From positions 1-20,960 of the forward strand of contig CAZMUZ010000063.1 of the NCBI GenBank assembly GCA_964569315.1: a stretch of DNA of 20,960 nt. Direction: 5' to 3'. Source of the DNA: CADEFF01 sp964569315. GTDB taxonomy: Bacteria; Pseudomonadota; Alphaproteobacteria; Dongiales; Dongiaceae. The stretch's first letter is position 1. Each line of letters begins with the position of its first letter. The notes under the pieces were generated by a model. That model did not search any database, was not told where the DNA came from, and saw only the letters and a program-made list of their open reading frames with translations. Positions 7,022-14,730 of this stretch are shown here, one piece after another. The position numbers were made by a program, and so were the translations under genes.

Positions 7022-8008
7022 CTACCGCTTCGCCGGGTCGCCGCCCGGCTTGCGATCGAAGCTGTGCGTCGCCTCGATCACGCGAACGGTGCCGGTCTTG
7101 GAGCGCATCACCATCGAATGGGTGGTGGCGCCGCCTTGATAGCGGCGCACGCCGCGCAGCATGGTGCCGTCGGTGACGCCGGTCGCGGCGAACATGACGT
7201 TGCCCTTGGCGAGATCCATCATCCCGTATTTCCGGTCGAAGTCGGCGATGCCGAGCCGGCGCGCGCGGCCCTTCTCGTCCTCGTTGCGGAAGATGAGACG
7301 ACCCTGCATCTGGCCGCCGATGCAGCGAAGCGCCGCCGCCGCGAGCACGCCCTCCGGCGCGCCGCCCGAACCCATATAGATGTCGAGACCGCTGCCCGGC
7401 CGCGCCGTCGCGATCACCCCGGAGACGTCGCCGTCGGAAATGAGCAGGATGCGGGCCCCCGCCGCGCGCACGCGCTGAATGAGCTCGGCATGGCGCGGCC
7501 GGTCGAGGATGCAGGCCACGATGTCGGCCACCTCGACGCCCTTCGCCTTGGCAAGGTTCTTCAGGTTCTCCTCGGGCTTCGCGTCGAGATCGACGAGATC
7601 GGCCGGCAGCCCGCCACCGACGGCGATCTTGTCCATATAGACGTCCGGCGCATTGAGGAAGCAACCCGATTCCGCCATGGCGATGACGGCGAGCGCGTTC
7701 GGTCCGCCCTTGGCGGTGATGGTCGTGCCTTCGAGCGGATCGAGCGCGATGTCGATCTTGGGTCCGCCGGCGCCGACCTTCTCGCCGATATAGAGCATCG
7801 GCGCCTCGTCGCGCTCGCCCTCGCCGATCACCACCGTGCCGTCGATCGCGAGCCCGTTGAGCGCCCGCCGCATCGCATCGACCGCCGCCTGGTCGGCCGC
7901 CTTCTCGTCGCCGCGCCCCATCAGGCGCGAGGCCGCCAGCGCCGCCGCCTCGGTGACGCGCGCGGCTTCCAGCGCGAGGTTGCGATCCATCTCCGTCTGC
8001 TTCGTCAT
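7022..8008 (-). CDS. glpX: Fructose-1,6-bisphosphatase, class II
   Basis: A 328-residue GlpX-type phosphatase that removes the 1-phosphate from fructose-1,6-bisphosphate in gluconeogenesis; some homologues also act on sedoheptulose bisphosphate. The metal-site motifs are present: GRGD (31-34), IGEGERDEAP (61-70) and DPLEGT (90-95), placing Asp34, Glu63, Asp90 and Glu93 where E. coli GlpX binds metal. ISDGDVSG follows near residue 190. I chose ATG 8008 (MTKQTEMDRN) because the homologous region begins there and GGGGA lies upstream. The frame extends 17 codons further to 8059, but those residues are unlike the family. It lies 109 bases downstream of hom and 31 bases before the EctC-like pair. 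The hom-glpX-recJ order is common in alphaproteobacteria as I recall it; the cupins are the extra element. Confidence 0.95.
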   Translation of the reverse strand: MTKQTEMDRNLALEAARVTEAAALAASRLMGRGDEKAADQAAVDAMRRALNGLAIDGTVVIGEGERDEAPMLYIGEKVGAGGPKIDIALDPLEGTTITAKGGPNALAVIAMAESGCFLNAPDVYMDKIAVGGGLPADLVDLDAKPEENLKNLAKAKGVEVADIVACILDRPRHAELIQRVRAAGARILLISDGDVSGVIATARPGSGLDIYMGSGGAPEGVLAAAALRCIGGQMQGRLIFRNEDEKGRARRLGIADFDRKYGMMDLAKGNVMFAATGVTDGTMLRGVRRYQGGATTHSMVMRSKTGTVRVIEATHSFDRKPGGDPAKR

Positions 8009-8117
8009 CTCGATCCCCAATCTAGTCTCTCTGTCTATCGTACAGACACCTGTCCGCAAGCACGCTCGCCTTGCGATACCGGTACTGCCGTGCTGCCGGC
8101 CGTCCGTTTGGTCCGGC

Positions 8118-9467
8118 CTACAACGCCTCGATGCGGATCATCCGCGGCGGCTCCGCCACGGTGCCGAGCGCCGCGATCCGCTTCAGCACGCGCCGCATTG
8201 CCGCCTCCTCGGTTTCATGCGTAGTCAGCACCACCGGCACTTTCTCCTCGGGCGCCCGGCCGCGCTGCAGCATCGCTTCCATCGAGACGCGCTCGTCGCG
8301 AAGCGCCGCCGCCACGTCGGCGATGACGCCCGGCCGATCGACCACCATGAGGCGGATATAGTAGGCGCCGTGATGCTTCTCCATCGGCGCCGCCGGCAGG
8401 GCGGCAAGCGCCGAGGCCGGCACGGCGAAGGCCGGCAGATGTCGCCCGCGCGCCAGGTCGATGAGGTCGGCAACGACGGCGGAGGCCGTCGGACCGGCGC
8501 CGGCGCCGCGGCCCTGCGCCATGTTCTGGCCGACGAAATCGCCTTCGGTCACGACCGCGTTGAACACGCCTTCGACATGCGCGATGGCCGCCTCGAGCGG
8601 CACCATGCAGGCATGGACGCGCTGCTCGATGCCGTTCTCGGTGCGGCTCGCGATGCCGAGCAGCTTGATCCTGTAGCCCAGCTCCTGCGCGAAGGCGATA
8701 TCGATTGCCGAGACATGGCGGATGCCCTCCACATGCACGCCCGCGAAATTGACGCGGCAACCGAAGGCGACGCTGGTCAGGATCGCGAGCTTGTGGGCGG
8801 CGTCGATCCCATCCACGTCGAAGCTCGGATCGGCCTCGGCATAGCCGAGCCGCTGCGCGTCGGCCAGCACATCGGAGAACTCTCGGCCCGTCTGGCGCAT
8901 CGTGGTGAGGATGTAGTTGCAGGTGCCGTTGAGGATGCCGGTGATCCGCGTGATACGGTTGGCGGCGAGCCCCTCCCGCAGGAGCTTGATGATGGGAATG
9001 CCGCCGGCCACCGCCGCCTCGTAGGAAAGCGTGACGCCCGCGCGCTCCGCCGCCTCCGCCAGCGCCGTGCCGTGATGCGCGACGAGGGCCTTGTTGGCCG
9101 TCACCACATGCTTGCCTGCCGCGAGCGAGGTTTCGACCAGCGCCTTCGCGGGACCGTCGGCGCCGCCGATCAGCTCGACCACCACGTCGATCTCGGGATC
9201 GCGGGCGAAGGCCATCGGGTCGTCCTGCCAGTCGTAGCCCGCGAGCGACACGCCGCGGTCGCGCTTGCGATCGCGCGCCGACACGCCCTTCACGCGGATC
9301 GGCCGGCCGCAGCGCTCGGCGATCGGACCGGCATGCTCGGCCAGGAGCTTGATCGTGCCGCCGCCGACCGTACCCAGCCCGGCGATGGCAACGGTCAGCG
9401 GCTTGGCCCCGGAGGCGCCTTGCGCCTTCGATGAGACGCCGGAAATCGGTCGGAGGACGGAGGACAT
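8118..9467 (-). CDS. hom: Homoserine dehydrogenase
   Basis: A 449-residue NAD(P)-dependent enzyme reducing aspartate-4-semialdehyde to homoserine, on the route to threonine and methionine. The nucleotide-binding loop GLGTVGGG is at 30-37, TANKALVA at 123-130, the substrate region GGIPIIKLLREGL at 155-167, and the catalytic region DPSFDVDGIDAAHK at 213-226. A C-terminal ACT domain (about 367-445, YYIRLMVVDRPGVIADVA) points to feedback control, usually by threonine. Length matches the ACT-containing bacterial form. About 20 residues precede the usual beginning of the fold, and the ATG at 9467 has only a weak ribosome-binding site, so a start slightly further in is possible. It lies 48 bases downstream of the OmpA-like gene and upstream of glpX. 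Confidence 0.95.
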   Translation of the reverse strand: MSSVLRPISGVSSKAQGASGAKPLTVAIAGLGTVGGGTIKLLAEHAGPIAERCGRPIRVKGVSARDRKRDRGVSLAGYDWQDDPMAFARDPEIDVVVELIGGADGPAKALVETSLAAGKHVVTANKALVAHHGTALAEAAERAGVTLSYEAAVAGGIPIIKLLREGLAANRITRITGILNGTCNYILTTMRQTGREFSDVLADAQRLGYAEADPSFDVDGIDAAHKLAILTSVAFGCRVNFAGVHVEGIRHVSAIDIAFAQELGYRIKLLGIASRTENGIEQRVHACMVPLEAAIAHVEGVFNAVVTEGDFVGQNMAQGRGAGAGPTASAVVADLIDLARGRHLPAFAVPASALAALPAAPMEKHHGAYYIRLMVVDRPGVIADVAAALRDERVSMEAMLQRGRAPEEKVPVVLTTHETEEAAMRRVLKRIAALGTVAEPPRMIRIEAL

Positions 9468-9515
9468 GGCGGAATGCTCGCGGACGATGGAAGAAAGAGG
9501 TGTGGCGGCCGGCGC

Positions 9516-10460
9516 TCAGTAGACGAAGTAGATCTCGGCGCGCCGATTCGCCGCGATGCCGGTGGGAGACGTCTCGACATAACGCGGCTGACTGTCGCCG
9601 GCGCCGACCGTCTGGACCGCGCCCGGATCGATGCCGCTTCGGATCAGCTCGCTCGCGACCGCATTGGCGCGCGCCCAGGACATTTCCATGTTGGCCCGCG
9701 CCGCGGCCGCGGATTCGGTGCTGCGCCCGTCGCGGCTCGCATGGCCGACGATCCGGAAGGCACCGCCCTGCTGCCGATGGTAGGCGAGCATGTTCTGCAG
9801 CGCGCGCCGGTCCTCGTCATCGAGCCCTGCCGAACCGTCGGCAAAATAGATGACCGCCGCCGGCGTCGCACCCGGCAGCGGCGCATAGGCGGCACTCGTC
9901 GCGGCGGGGTAGCCGCCGACCACCGTCGTGGTCTCGGCGTCGTAGCTGCGCCCGTCGACTGCGCCCATATCGACCATCACCGTGCCGCCCGCATAGCTGG
10001 CGGGACGACCGGCAGGCTCCTGATAGGCGAACGGGGCGTTGGGCATGGCGTTCTGCGTGAGCGGCGCCGGCGCGGGAGCCGGCAGGGGGCTCGGTGCCAT
10101 CGGCTCGCCTGCGATCGGCTCGGGCGCCGGCTGCGGCGGCGGTGGCGGTTCGCCCGGCGCCGGGGGTGCGACACCGTCGGGCGACTGTCCGGCGGTGCGG
10201 TCGGCCGACAGGGTCTCGAGCTCCTTCTGCCGCTCCTCGTGCGAACGGGCGGCCGGCGCCTGATCGGGTACCGATCCGAGATTGGGGAAGGTTTCGTTGG
10301 CGGGCGGCGCGCTTATGCCCGGCGTCGCGTTTCCGGCCGATTCGGGTTGCTCCAGCGCGGTGCAGGCCGCGAGAACGCACAGCCCGACCGCGGCAAGGAG
10401 CGAACCGAAGAGCCGACTTCGGGCGCCGAATCGGTTCTCGCGCCTGCTGGCGTGCTGCAT
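9516..10460 (-). CDS. OmpA-family outer-membrane lipoprotein
   Basis: A 314-residue protein predicted to be lipidated and to hold the envelope to peptidoglycan. A signal sequence ends in the lipobox LAAC with Cys33. Next come the segment FPNLGSVPD (58-66), typical of alphaproteobacterial OmpA lipoproteins, and a Pro-rich linker at about 98-134. The OmpA-like domain spans about 202-313: AVIYFADGSAGL, RIVGHAS, NMEMSWARANAVASEL, NRRAEIYF. The usual GHTD is GHAS here, so the conserved peptidoglycan-binding Asp is replaced by Ser, as in a subgroup I recall from Rhodospirillales; a nearby Asp244 might substitute. The ATG at 10460 has GAAGGAG upstream. It is divergent from phaC across a 201-base gap and may lead the hom operon. 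The frame stays open far upstream, antisense to phaC; that extension is a codon-bias artefact. Confidence 0.88.
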   Translation of the reverse strand: MQHASRRENRFGARSRLFGSLLAAVGLCVLAACTALEQPESAGNATPGISAPPANETFPNLGSVPDQAPAARSHEERQKELETLSADRTAGQSPDGVAPPAPGEPPPPPQPAPEPIAGEPMAPSPLPAPAPAPLTQNAMPNAPFAYQEPAGRPASYAGGTVMVDMGAVDGRSYDAETTTVVGGYPAATSAAYAPLPGATPAAVIYFADGSAGLDDEDRRALQNMLAYHRQQGGAFRIVGHASRDGRSTESAAAARANMEMSWARANAVASELIRSGIDPGAVQTVGAGDSQPRYVETSPTGIAANRRAEIYFVY

Positions 10461-10599
10461 CGTACTTGTCGCTCCTTCGGGTTGCGTTGCCGAAACCCGC
10501 GCCCTATGTTGCCGCCCGTCCGAGCGGTCCAAACAATCCATGATTCCGATCATCCGCTCGCTTGCGTTACCGCGGGTGAACCGGTCGTCAAGGCGCGGC

Positions 10600-10622
10600 G
10601 GCGCGGGCCCCGGGCCTGCGCC
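10600..10622. repeat. GC-rich inverted repeat in the phaC leader
   Basis: Arms at 10600-10609 and 10613-10622 pair at 9 of 10 positions around a 3-base centre. It lies about 40 bases upstream of the phaC ATG in the 201-base divergent gap with the OmpA-like gene. It could be a leader hairpin or a binding site. I saw no convincing -35/-10 pair for phaC in the gap. Confidence 0.4.
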
Positions 10623-10661
10623 ACGCGGAAGCCGGCTGCCTCTATGATAAGGGATGGCACA

Positions 10662-12458
10662 ATGACCGATCAACAGGGCGCCGAAAGAAAATTGCCGGAT
10701 CCGGCGGAGCTTTCGCGCACCATGGCCTCGATCGCCGAGACCTCGCAGCGGCTGGTGGCCGATTTCCTTGCCCGGCAGCGCGACGGCGACAAGGAGCGGG
10801 ATCCCGATCCGCTCAATATCGGTCAGGCCTTCTTCGAGATGACGGCGCGGCTGATGAGCGATCCGGCGAAGCTCGTCCAGGCGCAGATGTCGCTCTGGCA
10901 GGACTACATGAACCTCTGGCAGGCGACGGCGCGCCGGATGATGGGCCAGGAGAGCGCGCCGGTGATCTCGCCGCAGCCCGAGGATCGCCGCTTCAAGGAT
11001 GCGGCCTGGCAGGAGAACGAGCTGTTCGATTTCGTGAAGCAGTCCTACCTGCTGACCGCGCGCTGGGTGCAATCGACCGTGAGCCAGATCGAAGGGCTCG
11101 ACGACAAGACTGCGAAGAAGGTCGATTTCTACACGCGCCAGTTCGTCGATGCGCTGGCGCCGAGCAATTTCGCGCTCACCAATCCCGAGGTGCTGCGGGA
11201 GACCGTCGCCAGCAACGGCGAGAACCTGGTGAACGGCCTCAAGAACCTGCTCGGCGATCTCGAGCGCGGCAAGGGCCGGCTCGCCATCACCATGACCGAT
11301 CCGCAGGCCTTCGAGGTCGGCAAGAACGTGGCGATCACGCCCGGCAAGGTCGTCTTCCGGAACGACCTGATCGAGCTGCTGCAGTACGAGCCGACGACGA
11401 AGGACGTCGCAAAGCGGCCGCTGCTCATCATGGCGCCCTGGATCAACAAGTTCTACATCCTGGATCTCCGGGAGAAGAACTCCTTCATCCGCTGGACCGT
11501 CGCGCAGGGCCAGACCGTCTTCGTCATCTCCTGGGTCAATCCGGACGAGAAGCTCGCCGCGAAGAGCTTCGAGGACTACATGGTCGAAGGGCCGCTCGCC
11601 GCCCTCGATGCGATCGAGAAGATCACCGGCGAGCCGGATGCGAACCTGCTCGGCTACTGCCTCGGCGGCACGCTGCTCGCCGCGACCCTCGCCTGGCTCG
11701 AGGCGAAGAAGCAGGCGAAGCGCGTCGCCAGCGCGACCTTCCTCACGACCCTGGTCGATTTCAAGGAGCCGGGCGATCTCGGCGTCTTCATCGACGAGGA
11801 GCAGCTTCAGTCGCTCGAGGCGAAGATGGCCGAGAAGGGCTATCTCGAGGGCGCCCACATGGCGACCACCTTCAACATGCTGCGGTCGAACGACCTGATC
11901 TGGTCCTTCGTGGTGAACAACTATCTGCTCGGCAAGGAGCCCTTCCCGTTCGACCTGCTCTACTGGAATTCGGATTCCACGCGCATGCCGGCGGCGATGC
12001 ACAGCTTCTATCTGCGCAAGATGTATCAGGAGAACCGGCTTTCGAAGCCCGGCGGCATCAAGCTCAAGGGCGTGCCGATCGACCTCACCACGATCAAGAC
12101 GCCGACCTTCATCCTGTCCACGCGCGAGGATCACATCGCGCCCTGGAAGACGACCTATGCGGCGACGCAGCTCTATTCCGGCAAGATCAAGTTCGTGCTC
12201 GCGGCCTCGGGCCATATCGCGGGCGTGGTGAACCCGCCGGAATCGAAGAAATACAGCCACTGGACCAACGACAAGCTGCCGGCGGATCCGGAAGCCTGGC
12301 TCGCCACGGCGAAGGAGATGCCGGGGTCCTGGTGGCCGAGCTGGGCCGAATGGCTGGGGCAATTCGCGAACGGCAAGGTCGCCGCGCGCAAGCCCGGCGC
12401 CGGCAAGACCCGGATCCTCGGCGACGCGCCGGGGACCTATGTGAAAACGCGGTCCTGA
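10662..12458 (+). CDS. phaC: Class I poly(3-hydroxyalkanoate) synthase
   Basis: A 598-residue polymerase that joins short-chain 3-hydroxyacyl-CoA units into polyester granules. The N-terminal domain (about 1-220) precedes an alpha/beta-hydrolase catalytic domain. The lipase-like box GYCLGG puts the nucleophile at Cys333; the other triad members are Asp490 (in REDHIAPW) and His518 (in SGHIAGVVNPP). The 28-residue Asp-His spacing equals that of the Cupriavidus necator enzyme. Length near 600, and a single-subunit form without phaE or phaR beside it, fit class I. I chose ATG 10662, 8 bases after AAGGGA; an in-frame ATG lies 6 codons upstream at 10644. The open frame continues far upstream, antisense to the OmpA-like gene, and is not coding there. 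No phaA, phaB, phasin or depolymerase gene is in the window. Confidence 0.96.
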   Translation: MTDQQGAERKLPDPAELSRTMASIAETSQRLVADFLARQRDGDKERDPDPLNIGQAFFEMTARLMSDPAKLVQAQMSLWQDYMNLWQATARRMMGQESAPVISPQPEDRRFKDAAWQENELFDFVKQSYLLTARWVQSTVSQIEGLDDKTAKKVDFYTRQFVDALAPSNFALTNPEVLRETVASNGENLVNGLKNLLGDLERGKGRLAITMTDPQAFEVGKNVAITPGKVVFRNDLIELLQYEPTTKDVAKRPLLIMAPWINKFYILDLREKNSFIRWTVAQGQTVFVISWVNPDEKLAAKSFEDYMVEGPLAALDAIEKITGEPDANLLGYCLGGTLLAATLAWLEAKKQAKRVASATFLTTLVDFKEPGDLGVFIDEEQLQSLEAKMAEKGYLEGAHMATTFNMLRSNDLIWSFVVNNYLLGKEPFPFDLLYWNSDSTRMPAAMHSFYLRKMYQENRLSKPGGIKLKGVPIDLTTIKTPTFILSTREDHIAPWKTTYAATQLYSGKIKFVLAASGHIAGVVNPPESKKYSHWTNDKLPADPEAWLATAKEMPGSWWPSWAEWLGQFANGKVAARKPGAGKTRILGDAPGTYVKTRS

Positions 12459-12520
12459 AGCGGCGCCACGACGCGGATCGCCGCCCCAATTCCGCCGGAT
12501 TCCGCGGCCATCAAGCTCCC

Positions 12521-13069
12521 ATGACCTTCTTCATTCACGCCGTGAGCCGCCGGGCGGGCATCGCCCTTGCCGTTCTTTCCCTTCTCGTCGCCACACCGGT
12601 TCTCGCGGAGGACTGGATCGTCGCCCCCGCCCCGACCGAGGACGAGCCCTTCGACACCGCGCAGACCCGTAGCGAGGGTGGCGACAGCCTGATCGTCTGG
12701 TCCCGGCCCAGCGCCGCGGGCCTGCAGGTCTTCGCCGAGCTGCATCCGGCAGAGGGCGTCGCATTTGCGGGCACCATGCCCGTCTATCGCGTCGATGAGG
12801 ACGAGCCGGTCGATACCGACCTGATCCGCTTCAAGGGCGAGGAGAACAATGCCCTCTGGGGCATGGCGCGCGAGCATGTCGCCTTCTGGCTGCTCTGGGA
12901 ATCGAGCGAAGCGATCGTCCTGCCCGGCGATCCGCTGCATCGCTGGATCCAAGGGCGCGAGCTCGAGGTCAGCATCACGCTCGCCGACGGCTCGACGCGC
13001 GTGATGCGTTTCTCGCTGGCGGGATCGGGCGCCGCGATCCAGCAGGCGACCGGCGTCGCGCTGAAGTAG
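12521..13069 (+). CDS. Secreted protein of unknown function
   Basis: A 182-residue protein I do not recognise. A signal peptide is clear: a basic stretch (SRRAG), hydrophobic residues 12-25 and an Ala-x-Ala-like site (VLA) suggesting cleavage after residue 29, giving an acidic mature protein of about 153 residues for the periplasm. The mature part has no cysteine. It has several Trp residues and predicted beta-strand-like stretches, ending with a segment like those closing small periplasmic beta-sandwich proteins (VMRFSLAGSGAAIQQA). The ATG at 12521 lies 62 bases after the phaC stop, with a weak ribosome-binding site, so it may be co-transcribed with phaC. GC-rich codon use and the signal sequence support a real gene. 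A remote link to IalB-like proteins crossed my mind but has no firm motif. Confidence 0.7.
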   Translation: MTFFIHAVSRRAGIALAVLSLLVATPVLAEDWIVAPAPTEDEPFDTAQTRSEGGDSLIVWSRPSAAGLQVFAELHPAEGVAFAGTMPVYRVDEDEPVDTDLIRFKGEENNALWGMAREHVAFWLLWESSEAIVLPGDPLHRWIQGRELEVSITLADGSTRVMRFSLAGSGAAIQQATGVALK

Positions 13070-13157
13070 GCGCAAGGCCGCCCGGGGGATTTCGGGTAGG
13101 ATCGAGGGTGCGGCCGGAACGCACGATTCATGGCCTTTTCCGAGAGCGGCGACCTCG

Positions 13158-13565
13158 ATGGAACCGAATCTGCTCTACGGCCTGGCGGCAGTCGTGTTCT
13201 GGATCCACGTTGCCGTGGTGCTGTTCAATGTCTTCGGCCTGGTCGCGATCCCGCTCGGGGCCTGGCGGGGCTGGGCCTTCGTGCGCGTGTTCTGGTGGCG
13301 CGCCCTGCATCTCGGCCTGCTGATCCTCGTGGCAGTCCAGGTCCTGTTGGGCCGAGTGTGCTTCCTTACGTTATGGCAGAGCGACCTGCTGCGACAGGCG
13401 GGCGAGCCCGCTTCGGACCTGCCGATGATCCAGCGATGGGTGACGAGCATCATTTTCTGGCCGCTGCCGCTTTGGTTCTTCGCAGTCCTCTACCTGGCCG
13501 TCTGCGGCTATGCGTTGCTCCTATGGTGGCTGGTTCCGCCGCGCCGAGCGCTACGTACCGGGTAG
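13158..13565 (+). CDS. DUF2784-family small membrane protein
   Basis: A 135-residue integral membrane protein with hydrophobic segments at about 5-33, 45-75 and 92-127. Family features visible are HVAVVLFNVFGL, WRGWAFVR, LHLGLLILVAVQ, a cysteine-containing LGRVCFLTLW segment, and the closing WWLVPPRR. These match what I recall of DUF2784, whose function is not established. The ATG at 13158 follows GAGAGCGG about 10 bases upstream. Its last 15 bases overlap the end of the convergent ogt gene. Confidence 0.8.
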   Translation: MEPNLLYGLAAVVFWIHVAVVLFNVFGLVAIPLGAWRGWAFVRVFWWRALHLGLLILVAVQVLLGRVCFLTLWQSDLLRQAGEPASDLPMIQRWVTSIIFWPLPLWFFAVLYLAVCGYALLLWWLVPPRRALRTG

Positions 13566-14066
13566 CGCGCCCTCATGCTCGAGCAGCCAGCGCTTGCGCG
13601 CGATCCCGCCGCCATAGCCGGTGAGGCCGCCATCGCTGCCGATGAGACGATGGCAGGGCACCACGATGCTGATCGGGTTGCGGCCGTTGGCGTGGCCGAC
13701 CGCGCGGAGCGCGGCGGGTTGCCCGAGTTTTCGCGCCATCTGCGCGTAGCTTCGCGTGCTGCCGGCCGGAATCCGCCGGAGAGCGCGCCAGACCCGTGCC
13801 TGGAAAGGTGTCCCACCCGGATCGACCGGGATCGCTTCGAGCGCAGCGAGATCGCCAGCGAGATAGGCCCGGAGCCGCGTCGCGATGCCGAGCGGATCGC
13901 GCGCCCGCTTCGTCGGCACGGTGCCGAAGCGGGCCTTCAGCCCCGCCATCAGCCGCGCCTCGAAATCCTCGAACTCGAGCGCCAGCAGCGCGCGCTCGTC
14001 GGCCGCGACGAGGATCGCGCCGATGGGCGACCCGACCGATGCGAGGGCGATCGAAGACAGGGCCAT
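13551..14066 (-). CDS. ogt: Methylated-DNA-protein cysteine methyltransferase
   Basis: A 171-residue suicide repair protein that transfers the methyl group from O6-methylguanine in DNA to its own cysteine. The active-site motif IVVPCHRLIGSDGGLTGYGGG contains the acceptor Cys138. RAVGHANGRNP (121-131) supplies the arginine finger and the DNA-binding segment, and TPFQARVWRALRRIPAGSTRSYAQMA (86-111) is the helix-turn-helix region. There is no Ada-type N-terminal metal domain, so it is Ogt-type. The start has no obvious ribosome-binding site. It is the last gene of the leftward argC, carbonic anhydrase, ogt set, 56 bases after the preceding stop, and its 3' end overlaps the DUF2784 gene by 15 bases. 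Confidence 0.93.
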   Translation of the reverse strand: MALSSIALASVGSPIGAILVAADERALLALEFEDFEARLMAGLKARFGTVPTKRARDPLGIATRLRAYLAGDLAALEAIPVDPGGTPFQARVWRALRRIPAGSTRSYAQMARKLGQPAALRAVGHANGRNPISIVVPCHRLIGSDGGLTGYGGGIARKRWLLEHEGALPGT

Positions 14067-14122
14067 AGCCGCAATGGTCGCCGAGACCGCGGCCCGGCGC
14101 TATCCGGAAATTGCGAAACCGC

Positions 14123-14671
14123 TCAGAGCCCGGACCGCAGATAGCGTTGCGCGACCTCGGCGTAATAGCGTGCCGATTCCGGGAAATAGGCGATCTCCGC
14201 CTCGCGCAGCGGCCGCATGAGCTTCGCCGGGCTGCCGGCCCAGAGCTCGCCCTTTTTCACGCGCTTGCCGGGCGTCACGAGCGCGCCGGCAGCCACCATG
14301 CCGCCGCCCTCGACCACCGCGCCGTCCATCACGCAGGCCTTCATGCCCACGAAGGCGCCGTCCTCGAGCGTGCAGGCATGCAGCATCGCCATATGCCCGA
14401 CGGTCACGTCGTCGCCGATGATGGTGGAGAAGCCGTGCGCGCCGCGACCGCCATCCTCCTGATGGTTCACATGGATGACGGTGCCGTCCTGGATGTTGGT
14501 GCGGGCGCCGATCCGGAGCAGGTTGCCGTCCGCGCGCAGCACCGAGCCGTACCAGATGCTGCTGCCGGCGCCGATCACGACGTCACCCAGCAACACCGCC
14601 GTCTCCGCGATGAAGGCATCTTGCGCGAGCTTCGGCTGATAGCCGGCGAAGGGCAGAAGAATTCCGGTCAT
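14123..14671 (-). CDS. Gamma-class carbonic anhydrase-like protein (left-handed beta-helix)
   Basis: A 182-residue hexapeptide-repeat protein of the gamma carbonic anhydrase (YrdA/PaaY) family; homologues are trimers with a metal at each subunit interface. The three metal-binding histidines are His67 (in TVIHVNH), His93 and His98 (in VGHMAMLHAC). Repeats such as VVIGAGSSIWYGSVLRADG and AVVEGGGMVAAGALV form the helix coils, and a C-terminal helix follows PAKLMRPL. I chose ATG 14671 (MTGILLPFAGY); the frame is open far upstream, antisense-like across argC. Carbonic anhydrase activity is possible but unproven, since many YrdA-like proteins are weakly active. It lies 59 bases downstream of argC and is probably co-transcribed. 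Confidence 0.92.
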   Translation of the reverse strand: MTGILLPFAGYQPKLAQDAFIAETAVLLGDVVIGAGSSIWYGSVLRADGNLLRIGARTNIQDGTVIHVNHQEDGGRGAHGFSTIIGDDVTVGHMAMLHACTLEDGAFVGMKACVMDGAVVEGGGMVAAGALVTPGKRVKKGELWAGSPAKLMRPLREAEIAYFPESARYYAEVAQRYLRSGL

Positions 14672-14730
14672 GGCGGGAGGACTCCGGTCCGGCGAGAGAT
14701 GCCGCTTGCGAAATGAGGTGGGGTCAGGTG

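Noticed and set aside
8028..8046. Short TGTCT/AGACA inverted repeat between hom and glpX
   Set aside because: Arms of only five bases; too weak to call a site.
8008..8059. Upstream GlpX start at 8059 (17 extra residues)
   Set aside because: Residues MRTGVCTIDRETRLGIE are unlike GlpX N-termini; ATG 8008 has a purine-rich site upstream and gives the usual length.
9474..12458. Very long open frames of 800-1000 codons on either strand, e.g. across the OmpA-like, phaC and recJ regions
   Set aside because: They result from GC-rich codon bias in opposite frames. Only the stretches with family motifs, start sites and ribosome-binding sites are coding; the remainder is Arg/Ala/Pro-rich shadow.
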